In this document: one piece after another, positions 36,481 through 48,326 of the stretch | Layout of the letters: each line of letters opens with the position of its first letter | How positions within the stretch are numbered: position 1 is the stretch's first letter | NCBI RefSeq assembly: GCF_037975245.1 | Contig: NC_092562.1 | Span: forward strand, 24,787,554 to 24,851,553 | Length of the DNA stretch: 64,000 bases | Direction of reading: 5' to 3' | From: Apostichopus japonicus | Taxonomy: Eukaryota > Echinodermata > Holothuroidea > Aspidochirotida > Stichopodidae | The notes under the pieces: model-generated | Seen by the model: the letters and a program-made list of their open reading frames with translations, nothing else | The model's database searches: none | What the model was told of the DNA's origin: nothing | Translations under genes and position numbers: made by a program

Positions 36481-37748
36481 CACAGGCATGCCATCATGGT
36501 TGCAAGATTTACAATGGTCACAAATAGAAGTAAGAAGATAGAAGAAAGAAGACAGAAAAATGAGAGGAGTTGCTAGAATTGCTGCAATTCTGTTTCAGTT
36601 TTTAAATATTATCTCTTGTTAAAGTGGCTCTCTCATAAAATGAATTAATATATGCACAATTGCGGAAAATATGAAGCATATTAATTTATATATAATATTA
36701 AAGGTTTTACATCAAATTTGAATGGACAGATTATACTGATTAAAATGCTTTTGGGTTAAACTACTGTTTAGGTCTCAAGGCAAATAACCAACATGCTTTA
36801 ACATTTCTGGTCTGTTTCGATGTCCAAGATTCATTCCTTGACTCAGAAAATGTTCATAGCTTCGACAAAGAGAGAGGACACATTAACAGACTTTTAAATT
36901 GGTCCATAACTCAACCTTCCTTGAAAACCATTCTATTGATTGAAGATTGATTGAATATTGTCAAAAAACACATACTTTGAGGTAAAATACTGGGTTTCAA
37001 GAAATACTTAAATACAGAGCTTGGAGCCTGATTCATGTGCTGAGATACAAATATCTGTAGTCACTGGAGATTAAAAAATCTGCATATGAAAATAAAACAA
37101 CGGAACTGATCCACACTATGGACCCTCCCCGTTCCCTTAATCTGAGACTCCAACCGTGTGATCATGACAGTGTTGCATCGAATGAAGTACCACGAGTCCC
37201 TCCGAAAAGAGAATAGACACACCTGATCAGGTTGAAGGTTGACGAATGATATGCAATGTATTGTTTATCAAACAAATAACAAATACTATAAATGATCTAA
37301 GCCTGCAGTCCTCAAACTTGTAGATCCAGGACACTCCACAAGGACCGAGCCACGAGACCTCATGGGATGGATACTCAGTCTAATGCATGAGAGCTAAGTT
37401 AGTTGGTTAACCTGACGTTAAAAGAACGTTGCTTAATTGATCTTTCCATCTACAAGCATCTAAAGCTGTATGGACAAACTTTTCATATGCCTGAATAGTG
37501 TTAAAATAACAAACACAATTTGAAAGTATCATCCATTCATCATTACAGACTCTGTTGTAGCTTTCAGGTTGATGAAATACCCCCTCTCCCCCTACCAAAA
37601 AAACCCCAAACAACTGGATTGTAAAAAAAACCAAACAACTGGATTGTAACTCTAAAACTGTATGCTCACTTAATTTGCTTGGTTTCCATTACCATATATA
37701 ATGTCAGGAAATTAATCTTGCAACTTTAAGTACAGAGTGAGTTTTTTT

Positions 37749-37960
37749 ATATCCAAGATTAATTAGTCTAATGTGAATCTGAGATTTTTCAATAAATGTG
37801 GCTTCTACTGAAAAGAATTTTAAGCAACAAACACTGAAGTTAAATATATATATATATATATATATCCAAGATTAATAGTCTAATGTGAATCTAAGATTTT
37901 TCAATAAATGTGGCTTCTACTGAATAGAATTTTAAGCAACAAACACTGAAGTTAAATATA
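37749..37960. repeat. ~100-bp tandem duplication joined by an (AT)n run
   Basis: TATATCCAAGATTAATTAGT..ACACTGAAGTTAAATATA at about 37749-37848 recurs at about 37861-37958, separated by an AT microsatellite (37845-37864). Confidence 0.88.
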
Positions 37961-39840
37961 ATTAGATTTAATGTCCCATTAAATTAGTTTTGAATTAACA
38001 GCATAAGAAGCCTGACTTGATTCAAGCCATATTTGTCTTCACGTGAAGTTTGGTATTTGAAAGTCCGTGATAATTACAAGGTATACCTGTAGCTATAGAT
38101 GGTAAAATATATGAAAACTGCTGAATGTTCAACAGAACTGGCCAGATCCTAATCAGCAACACTGAACACACTAGTCCATTGGAAGAGTTAAAGTAGGCTG
38201 TCTGGTACCTGAAATTGAAAGAGAAATCAATGAACAAAAGGCAAAACACCTACGGCCAATTCCTCTAGTGTCCTAACATTAAGGCACTACCAAACAACAC
38301 TCTAGCAGCAATCAAGGGGCTTGGAGAGGGGTGGATGGGTGGAGTCGGGGGGGGGGGCAGGGTATTGGGAAAATGCTTTATATTTAGCCCAGAGACAAGG
38401 AAACTGATTAATTTATCAAGACAATAAACAAACCAGCACACATATATTAACCAAGAAAATATTCTATTTAATTAGATTAGCCTAATGCACTATTTTAGCC
38501 ATGTATTTAGTCTTGGAAAATGCACATTGCAGAGTTCTAGTATGCCTAGATGTATTGTCTTCCTTTCAAGAATGTTACCATTACGTGGGTAACTCATTAA
38601 GCAAGCAAAAGGGGGGGGGGGGAATGGGGGCTGAGGTCGGTTCTTCAAAACTGCTGCTGTGCTAATGTGTAGTTAGTCATTCAACTTGAGCTGCAATGCA
38701 ATGCTGATTCTATTGCAATCCTTAAAAACTATAAATGCACTCACAATCAAACAAATCAATCATATGGTGTCCTGTGCAGTCAACAGTCACATTTGGTATA
38801 CAGTAAAATATATTGAGTACATTTCACGCATATCTGACAAAAGATACGCTCATTCCTATTGTAATCTTTAAAAAACAACAAAACAAACACACACAAAAAC
38901 ATATCAATCATGGGTGTCCTCCTGTGCAGTCGACAGGCACATTTGATATAAAGAACCTGTACACTAATGTTGTTTACCACCTTTATCACATTGCTAACGA
39001 TACTGATTATATTTGTATCCATCATACCACGCAATCCCAATTGGCTACTATGTGTGTTAGTAACAAGAACAGAAATCATTAAGGAGGGTTGCAGGGTGGT
39101 GTCTTACTTAGACATTACTGTAAAAAAAATTTATATGCAACTTAGATACATATACTATGAAAACTTTGTAATTGTTGAGAAAGATTTAGAACGGTAGACG
39201 AATGTCACACAAAGATAAAACCTAAACTACAGTGAAGCATTTCAGATTAATAATATCACAAGATAGCATTGAAAATACTACATTTGTGTGTGGGAAGCAT
39301 TCTCTTGTTCAAGGAGAAGCTGCAATACACCTGAGCCTTCTTTACCAACAAAACTGACAGTGTGCTGGGCCCTCATTTGCAGTTTAATAGACTGCCTGAT
39401 AAAGCAAACTCAGCGTTTACCTGTAGAGTTATCTCTCTCCAAACAAGCCATATGATAAAGCTCTCATCCTTCCCCTCTCCACTGCAAACAGTTATAGTTT
39501 ATCTATTTGTAAAGCAAACATTGACTATCTACAAATGACAACACCATTAACCAGTTTTGTTTATTTTAGTATGCAGACCTTCGGACACACCTTCACAGAT
39601 ATCCTAACCAGACAGTTATTATTAGGGCACACATATAGTACTATCACATTCAAGCTTCACTATATCAAATGCCTTACTTCAAAATCTTGTTGTCCTTAAA
39701 TCAAGGGTTGTGATGACTCTGTGGTATACAATGTGGGATGGTATTTTGTTGATAGAAGCAATTCAGAGCAATTCCAATGCTGTCCTTATACTATATTATG
39801 GGCTTCTCATGATATAACCAGTTCCAAAGTCAACTCTAAT

Positions 39841-40852
39841 GCCATAACAGTGGTTTACCAAATGTTACTATGCTATAACAGTGGTTTACCATTACTATAT
39901 GCCGTAACAGTGGTTTACCAAATGTTACCATGCCATAACAGTGGTTTACCATTACTATATGCCATTACAGTGGTTTACCATTACTATGCCATAACAGTGG
40001 TTTACCATTACTATGCCATAACAGTGGTTTACCATTACTATGCCAGGACAGTGGTTTACCATTACTATGCCAGGACAGTGGTTTACCATTACTATGCCAT
40101 AACAGTGGTTTACCATTACTACGCCATAACAGTGGTTTACCATTGCTACGCCATAACAGTGGTTTACCATTACTATGCCAGGACAGTGGTTTACCATTAC
40201 TATGCCATAACAGTGGTTTACCATTACTATGCCATAACAGTGGTTTACCATTGCTACGCCATAACAGTGGTTTACCATTACTATGCCATAACAGTGGTTT
40301 ACCATTACTAAGCCATAACAGTGGTTTACCATTACTATGCCAAAACAGTGGTTTACCATTACTATGCCATAACAGTGGTTTACCATTGCTACGCCATAAC
40401 AGTGGTTTACCATTACTATGCCATAACAGTGGTTTACCATTACTATGCCATAACAGTGGTTTACCATTACTATGCCATAACAGTGGTTTACCATTACTAT
40501 GCCATAACAGTGGTTTACCATTACTATGCCAAAACAGTGGTTTACCATTACTAAGCCATAACAGTGGTTTACCATTACTATGCCATAACAGTGGTTTACC
40601 ATTACTATGCCATAACAGTGGTTTACCATTACTATGCGAGGACTGTGGTTTACCATTACTATGCGAGGACGGTGGTTTACCATTACTATGCCAAAACAGT
40701 GGTTTACCATTACTATGCCAAAACAGTGGTTTACCATTACTATGCCAAAACAGTGGTTTACCATTACTATGCCATAGCAGTGGTTTACCATTACTATGCC
40801 ATAACAGTGGTTTACCATTACTATGTCATAACAGTGGTTTACCATTACTATG
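39841..40852. repeat. 27-bp minisatellite, about 37 copies
   Basis: Unit CCATAACAGTGGTTTACC + ATTACTATG. The first four units carry 2-4 bp expansions (ATATG, AAATGTTAC) and the rest are exact 27-mers with point variants (CCAGGACAG, CCAAAACAG, GCTACG, CTAAG, CGAGGAC). Because 27 is divisible by 3, long frames stay open: on the - strand a 9-residue repeat MVNHCYGIV for 296 codons, on the + strand HNSGLPLLC for about 250. These have repeat-driven composition and no splice or start context, so I treat them as non-coding. It lies about 100 bp from the CTH terminal exon, either in its last intron or beyond its 3' end. Confidence 0.95.
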
Positions 40853-40866
40853 CTTTAGTGAAAGTC

Positions 40867-43800
40867 TTAGGAGAGTTGATGAAGGAGGGAGGGGGGTGGG
40901 GGGGAGGGGAGATGGGTAGGTATCAGAGGGTGTTGATAAATGACTGATAAACTCACAGCGGCTGCTAAGGCTTGATCTAGGTCTTCAATGATGTCTTTGG
41001 TATCCTCAAGGCCCACGGATAACCTGAGTAGGGTGTCATCAATGCCCAGCTCCTTGCGCTGCTCTGGCGGGACGGATGCGTGAGTCATGAGTGCTCTGCA
41101 GGAAGGACAAAATTGGAAAGTTTGCAATCTTTCGTCCATGATACACATCCTTGGAAACATTTCCAGAAGAAAATAAAAGCCACAAACGAAATAACTATTT
41201 TCACCTTTGAATAATACTTAGATGGAAGACATATCTTAATAATTAAAATGGATTGGATATTTCCGATCTTCCAACATAGCCTTAAGGTGTTTTTCTTAAT
41301 TAAGATGGTGGGGTTGGGAGGGGGAGGGGGTAGTACTGTTGAGTGGGGGTGAGATATGGAAAGGATAGAAAACATTACCAGAGAATTGAAGTGTGTACAC
41401 ATGTCTGAGGGGAAGGAAGTAAAACAGGTTTCTGCTGATTCATCACCATCCTCCATTATTTTAACATAAATTTACATTTTTTTTAAATATTTAGAATAAA
41501 CTACATATTCTACTGGGTCACAACCAAGTGTAGAGCAACACAGTAAATTGTACCATCGATGTTATAGTTTATAGAATAAAACCAAGACAGATGACCCCTC
41601 CTGTCTCTTTGAAGAGAAATAAAACAAAAACACGATTGGGTGAAGTCTGTAACTTACGGATGATCCACCAGGCTTTCGAAACCTCCCAGGCTTTCGGCGA
41701 GGGTGAACACTTTGATGGTCTGGAGAAACTTTGTGGCATTTTCTAAGTTACCTTTCAATTTAAAGGTGACCATTCCACTGAATCCCTTCATCTGTCTCTT
41801 ATACAACTCATGGTGAGGATGTTCTGGAAGGCCTACGAATGACAAATAAGAGATGGAGTAATTTAGTCCAGAGTGAAATGGTGTATGTTGTTACAAAAAA
41901 TATTGGTATTGAGGACTTTATGGAGGTAACCAGCTGGTGCTTTATTAGAAAGCTTGTGTGATCATAGCAAGAACAAGCTTGTGTGTCGGACCCCTCAATG
42001 TTAGCAATACCTTTTTTTTCATCTAGGCAGACAGTGCTTCGATCAAAGGACGAAGGTACTTTTGAGTGGGGGGGCTGAAGACTGATGGCCGGCCTGGGGG
42101 AGGGGTCTAAGGGGAGGGGGTGTCCCCCTCCCCTTTGGATTTTTTTTGCATTTCCAGGTGGCCTCAGATGCAAGTTGGTGCAATATAGCACACTTCAACA
42201 CCCACTCCATTTTGTAAATAATTTTGCATTTTCACCTGGCCTTAGATGCAATTTCGTGCTCCAAATGAGATTTTTTTCTGATTTGGAAATGAAAAAGGGG
42301 TTTTCTGACTTGCTGAGCGGGGGGGCGGAATGATACTTCCGCCCCCCATATTTTTCACGGGGGGCTGGCGCCCCCCCAGCCCCCCCGGTTCCTACACCCT
42401 TGACATAAGATCATAAGAAGTTATCGAGGAAAAGCGAACAGAAATACTACCGTTGACAAAGAAGAAACCATCAAACGACCAATAAATAATCCAATTAGAG
42501 GCGGCGGCACTGACCTGGATAAATCACAGACTCCACCCTTGGATGGGTCTTTAGATGGTTGGCTACAGCCATGGCGTTCCTGAAATGTTCCTTCATCCTC
42601 ACGTGGAGGGTTTTCATCCCGCGATTCACCAAGTAGCAGTCAAACGCCGAAGGGCAAGCACCCCCAGCTGTGTGATTAAAAATTATGTATCATCTTTATA
42701 TATATCAAGTATTGCATAATATACAGCTAAGTGTCGAAGAGAGAGAGAAAAAAAAAGAAAAAGGAAAAGAAAATTTATCGACTGCTTAATTTCACATTCG
42801 GTCATCATGGTTAGAAATAACTGACTGTATTATTCACCTAACTTACTTACTACTGGTAAACAAAAGGTAGGAAAAGTACACACTGCAGCGTCACATGTGT
42901 GTGTGCTGTGAGTAGTAGCATACCTACCGTAGAGAGTGAAATGCAGTCGCTTGTACAAGGCTTCGTCGTTCATGGCGGTCAGTCCCATGACGACGTCCCC
43001 GTGGCCATTGATATACTTGGTAGCAGAGCTCATACTGATGTCTGCCCCCAAATCAAGGGGCCTCTAGAACAGTACAAGAAATTGGCAGAATATCATCTCA
43101 TATACTGTAGCTTGCTCTGAAATCTAGAAACTGCAAACTGTACTATTAAAATCAAGCTGGTCTACACAACAAAACACAAAACACAAAAACAAAACAATTT
43201 ACACACATGTATGTGAAAGTTTGCACTCTCTTTTAATCGCAATTGTTAATCCATGTTTTTTTTTAATGCATATGATACTGTCGTAATACCAAAGTTCTGT
43301 TAAAACTGTTTAAACATCAATTTAGAAGACATTTCACTCTGACATATATGTAACAAGGAAATTGCCAGTGTTACTTGGTTACCGACATTACAGTGGCTGA
43401 AAACAATTCGTACCTGGAAGTAAGGGGTAGCGAAGGTGTTGTCAACGACGACCAACACGTCTTTTTGTTTCCTGGCGACTGCCACCACGGCAGGGATGTC
43501 TACCAGTCGGAGTAGTGGATTGGTCGGTGTTTCGATCCAGACCAACTGCAAATGAGGTAGCAGGAGAGTACAGAAAATAAGACATGTTTTTTTTTTTGGT
43601 TATTATTATTTTTTTAATAGGTTTTGGTCTGTTTTATAGTCTCCTCGCGTTTTTAGATTTTTGTGTTCGTATTTTACATACTTTTTTTTTTCGTTTATGT
43701 GTTTTCTAGGCTTTTTATTCCTCTGATTTCTCTGTCTTTTGATTTTTAAAATTTTTTTTTAGGTTTTGTAAAGCGCCTAGAGGCCTTTAGTATTTGGCGC

Positions 43801-46800
43801 TATATTAAGAACTTATTTATTATTATTATTATTATTATTATGTTGACTGCGCAGATTCATCGGCTTAGAATATTATATTTTGTCCTCTGACATGTATCGA
43901 TGACAGTTATGAGCAAAATGTCAAGAGTTGGGGAGAGGAGAAAAACATAGCTATTCTTATTCTGCTCTCCTTCGTCCAACTCAGTCTATGACATCTACCA
44001 ATTAAAAATTTATCATGTTTATCTAATCTATGTCAAAATCTATCAAAATATTTGCCAAAGAACAATATACTGTTTTTCTTTATTCATGATCTCAAAGTAT
44101 TCAGTAACATTCACGCAGTGACAACTGACTAGTACTTGAAAACTCAATAAAGTAAAAGTACTCGAATGAAGTACTTATAACATTCTGTTTTTCTTTTTCT
44201 TCATAGTAATCGAGTAAACTCTCAGTCTCAATAGTCGGCTGATGACTTGACACTGGCACTAAGGATGCACCGGATATCCGGTCCGGCCGGACTATCCGGC
44301 CGGATAGTGAGCAATTATCCGGTTCCGGCCGGATATTTTTCAAAATTCGGCCGGATCTTTTTCAAAATCTGGCCTGAATTATTCCTTAAAAAGGTAGGTA
44401 GTATGCACTATTTTTCCAGCAAACAAATTTACATACTGTATCAAGCTTGTCAACAATTATATATTATAGTAGTTATTAATAATTTTCTTTTGTGTAATGA
44501 AAAAATCCGGTTCCGGCCGGATAAAATCCGGCCGGATGTCATGTACTATCCGGCAAAATCCGGTTCCGGTGCATCCCTACTGGCACAGACCCTTTAAAAT
44601 AACCAACAGAAAGAATAAACAGTTTTAACTAAAAAAAAAAAACTCATTTTGAAGGAAATTCTGTCAACGATGACAGACAACTTATTGGCATACTCAGTTC
44701 CGACTAAGACGGATACAAAAACAAATCTAGCCGACTCTGCCGTTTGAAAATAAGTCGCGATTAGTGACTGAGTTTGCTAGTCATGACAGTTATCAATGTT
44801 CAGCTTATTTGCCCTCATATTTTGTGCAGCATTGCAATGTAAATGTTATCAGAAGGAATGCTTTAGTTGTGAATCATTGTAAGTTATTTCAACTTGATCA
44901 ATATCAAAGTTCACACAACTCTTCACTGGAACATTAAAACTGTTTGCACAATGTCTTTCCTAATGTACACTATATGGCTTGATGAAGGGAAGAGAAGGAA
45001 CACAGGCACAGAAGATATCTTCACTTTTAAGTTCTGTAATACCTTGGTGTTTGGCCGCATAGCCGCGCTAAATTTCTCGATAGACGTCGCATCTGCAAAT
45101 GTCGTTTCCACGCCCATGTTAGCCAAGATCCTTCGGAAGTACCTGTTGGTCCCGCCGTAGAGGTCGTCCATGGCGACGATGTGATCGCCAGATTTCAGGA
45201 GGTGGCATATAGACATCGTAGCACCCAAACCAGAGCTGAATGCCAGAGCTACAGGGAGAAGCAAGAATCAATTAAAACTTGGTACAGAAATTGAAGAATC
45301 AGCTAGTACTGTATCCATTCCTTGATCAGCAATTCCAGCTTACTATTTACAGTATGTTTTCTTGAAGGATAAAAGGGGGAGAGGGATAGAGGTGCTATCC
45401 AGCCAACTCTTCTAATTTTAAGAACAAAATTTTTATATGGTTAAATTGTACATGTACAGGAGGAATACCACATGTCTCTTGCAAGAGAAATACTGAGCAA
45501 TAAAACTTCTATTAGAGATAGGTATATAAAGGTCATAACCTAGTTTCAAACTGGTTCCTGCTAGATGTCGGTATTTTCTATACTTACAGTAATTTCTTTG
45601 AATGAACAAACAATGAATTACTTCTAACGTTGGCAGTTCTGTGTTCTACAAACCTCTTTTGGAATAAAATATCACTTGCACATAATAATAATAATAATAA
45701 TAATCATAATAATAATAATATATTAAGTTTTGGAATTTTTGATAAAACGTTTTCAAAAATGCCATTTAAAAGTAAGTGACACTGGTTCTTACCAAATTTG
45801 CCCCCTTCGACAGCTGCAAAGCATTTTTCTAAACAGTCTCTTGTGGGATTCCCACCACGGCTGTAGTCGTACCCCTACACAGATCAAAAGACAATGTAAC
45901 ACTGTATATAACAAATGGTTGCTTCCCCTGCTTTACAGTAACCTTGAGCAACCACACCATCATACACTTTCAAATCAGGAACGTTCAGTGTCTTTAACTA
46001 GAGCTTCTGCCTATGGCTTTGAGCTGACTGACACATGCAGCAGTTTCCTGCTGTCAAACTGACAGTGGTTTGACTAGTGATTATGTTCGGTTCATTTTCA
46101 TTGCTACTGTCTGTCAATACAAGAAGTTAAGCATGTGGTTCAACTGATACTCACATAAGTAAACTGTGCATAACTGTATTCCCCAAATCACGAGATAAAT
46201 ATGGTAAATTTAGCCTGTACCTCTTACTCACTTAGTGACAAATAACAACATCAACCTGGTATCGTAATCCTTACATGCAAATTAATTATTGTGGAACTCC
46301 CTACAAGTTAACCTGCATAAATAACAATAGTAAACACAGATGATGTGCGATTGAATGAAACCATACTGAATGTACTATTTTAGAGAGAACAAAAAACACT
46401 TAACTACTTTGCCTACAGTAGTTCTATTGACTCTATTGACTCCCGAGCAGATGTACTGTACGGTGTGTATGTAACACCTGGTCTATTGCACAGATACTGT
46501 ATGTTACATACAGTAGATCTACAAATGAGGACAATAAGACAATTGATCAGCGGTATTACTGTCCCAGTGATAATAATGGCACCTTTTAGGGTACGGTACC
46601 CCATAGGGGAATCCTTCCTGCTGAAACAATTACATATTTTCCAATATGAACAACAAAAATGTGACAATTTCAAATTCTGCACATTTTTTCTGTAGCCTCT
46701 AGGGATATAATAATGTTCTGTGTACAAACTATGTATACAAAATTTGCATTTGTATTGTAATATACAGGATGACTATTTTAAACGATATTTTGATATCCAA

Positions 46801-47071
46801 AGTTTATGTGACAGATTACCACCTATTACGAATGGTGTTAAAACTCCGGAAACAGATTTGTAAATGATCATGTGACTTTAAGAAATGAAGTAAAAGCACC
46901 TCTGCCTCAAATACTTACCCCAGGGTATTCACCTGGTCCCGTCTGTTTGAATGTCGTCGACAACGAAATCGGAGGTATGACTGCCCCGGACTTCCACTGA
47001 TTGGGATCCTGGCCCACGTGGATGGTATCCGTACCGAAACCAGGGAAACCTGAGGAGTCACTGCCAGCCAT
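40867..47071 (-). CDS. CTH: Cystathionine gamma-lyase, 8 recognised exons
   Basis: PLP enzyme of transsulfuration: cleaves cystathionine to cysteine, 2-oxobutyrate and ammonia, and can make H2S; cytosolic. Exons on the - strand: 47071-46919, 45874-45793, 45248-45043, 43545-43414, 43063-42928, 42667-42515, 41832-41658, 41095-40957 or on to a stop at 40867. All phases join. Motifs: TIHVGQDPNQWKSGAVIPPI, YDYSRGGNPTRDCLEK, FSSGLGATM, DDLYGGTNRYF, WIETPTNP, VVVDNTFATPYFQ, then SSATKYINGHGDVVMG, whose Lys (about residue 207) is the PLP-binding lysine, and FTLAESLGGFESL. The ATG at 47071 gives an N-terminus of family-typical length. Eight exons give 392 codons against about 405 in vertebrates. The C-terminus is ambiguous: a good phase-0 donor (GTGAGT) at 40956 could splice to an unseen short last exon, or the frame could run on 29 codons into the G-rich tract beside the minisatellite. 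Introns carry MITEs at 42.04 and 44.26 kb. Confidence 0.92.
42044..42402 (+). mobile_element. hAT-type MITE, family A, copy 1, in a CTH intron
   Basis: Near full-length relative of 60825-61170, sharing almost the whole interior (GGGGTGTCCCCCTCCCCTTTGG onward in the first third, AACACCCACTCCATTTTG, the GAAATGAAAAAGGGG tract) and the right end CCTACACCCTTG. The left end (CAAAGGACGAAGG) is more diverged and I see no target duplication, so it is probably older. Confidence 0.75.
43764..43841 (+). mobile_element. SINE/LINE 3' tail in a CTH intron
   Basis: GTAAAGCGCCTAGAGGCCTT followed by TTGGCGCTATAT and a TTATTATTATT microsatellite, the widely shared GCGCC...GGCGCTATAT 3' tail found in many animal SINEs and CR1/L2-type LINEs. 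The 5' extent is unclear. Confidence 0.55.
44260..44578. mobile_element. hAT-type MITE (CCGGCCGGAT-rich) in a CTH intron
   Basis: 319 bp, flanked by the 8-bp duplication ACTGGCAC (44252-44259 and 44579-44586). Ends are inverted: TAAGGATGCACCGGAT at the left, and GGTGCATCCCT closing the right. Both subterminal zones carry many CCGGCCGGAT and ATCCGG repeats, the interior is AT-rich, and there is no coding capacity. Confidence 0.85.
45683..45720. repeat. AAT microsatellite in a CTH intron
   Basis: AATAATAATAATAAT run with one CAT interruption, about 70 bp from the exon at 45793. Confidence 0.8.
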
Positions 47072-48275
47072 TCTCTGGTGGATTATGTTACACAAAGAGG
47101 GAATTCGACGGAACGACTGGACTGTTGCGATATGAAGAAGGAAAAGCCTTCAGTTAATATTCTGCCCGGGTTCCAATCGTGTTTAACTACTGTATATCTC
47201 AAACTTCTAGCTTCTCATTGAGCAAGGTAAAGTGACAGCCATAATCTCTATGAAATATAACAAGCTGTAGCAGATATATGATATTGTGCATGTACAGTAA
47301 TAATTGTACGTGTATATGAAAGAAACTTCTTTTTAAAAGCATTCTTTACAGGGACGGAAGCAAACCCAACCATCGTCGAAGGCCGATGCGAGAAATGCTA
47401 ATTGTGAAAAAACACTACAAGGAATTACCGGGAAAGATTGTAATCCCTTCACTCCACTTTGCTGTACTGTAAGAACAGTATTGCAGTCCTTTGTATATAA
47501 ATTGCATGAAAGATTTGAATAAGAGTGAAAATTACTTCGAGACACTCACTCTGACACTCATACTTTTATCCTTAATTTCTTCCTTTTTTGACTTTCAAAG
47601 CTTTTGGCAGAACAGGATGCAATTGCAACTACAGTATTGTTTCTGCAGTGATGTAGTTTTCATCATTACCAAAGTACAGTAAACCTATTATTGATGTCAG
47701 TAACAAATTAATATAAATTGTTCATAACAATATGTTTGTAACTAGAATATAGTAAATGAACAACAGAAAATGGACTGGATTATTAGAAATATGTAACAAG
47801 AGCAAAGAGAAAAATTAAGGCCTTCACCTTGTGTCACTAATGCCGTGCTACAGTAGCACATTACAAAATGGCAGCACCCAGGGTAACAATGACTTCTGAA
47901 ACAGGCTATCTCCTTACAAAGTGAATATTTAATGTTTTACAAGCATCCCTATGTCATAAATATTGCAACGACAATTTAGGCTGCGGGGTTAATTGTGGGC
48001 CAGGTCGTCCGAGAGAATATTCCAGCAGTTACAGTACCTCAACACTTCTCACGCTAGAGGGGGGGGGGGGGATTGACAAATGAAATTATAATTACAAGCT
48101 ACTGGAAGATCAAACAAAGTGTAATGTATGATACAGAAAACTACAAATAACAAACTAAAATCACCCTATATCAAATAACACTACCCTGGCCACAGATAAA
48201 ACACAACCTAAACCTTCCATGTCTAAAACAGTTAACTGACCACTACTGCTTCACAACTATACTAATGTTATAGAC

Positions 48276-48326
48276 CAGTACCTGCATGCACAACAGAGTA
48301 CAGTACCTGCATGCACAACAGAGTAC
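48276..48326. repeat. ~26-bp tandem duplication
   Basis: CAGTACCTGCATGCACAACA-GAGTA occurs twice in succession upstream of the CTH coding exons. Confidence 0.8.

Larger units (their letters stand above)
32773..39840. other. Spacer between the convergent ANKRD13C and CTH 3' ends
   Basis: Holds the ANKRD13C 3' UTR (end not determined), the 36.1-kb MITE and the 37.75-kb duplication. If the CTH donor at 40956 is used, its short last exon must lie here on the - strand; I could not identify it. Confidence 0.5.

Noticed and set aside
39955..40919. Long repeat-protein frames on both strands (9-residue repeats, up to 296 codons)
   Set aside because: They arise because the minisatellite unit is 27 bp. 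Composition and lack of gene context make coding unlikely.
42085..42333. 82-codon + strand frame, similar to one at 60926-61186
   Set aside because: Similarity is due to two copies of the same non-autonomous MITE.
47072..47095. Start of CTH eight codons upstream of 47071
   Set aside because: That codon is TTG, not ATG, and the ATG at 47071 matches the usual length of the family.
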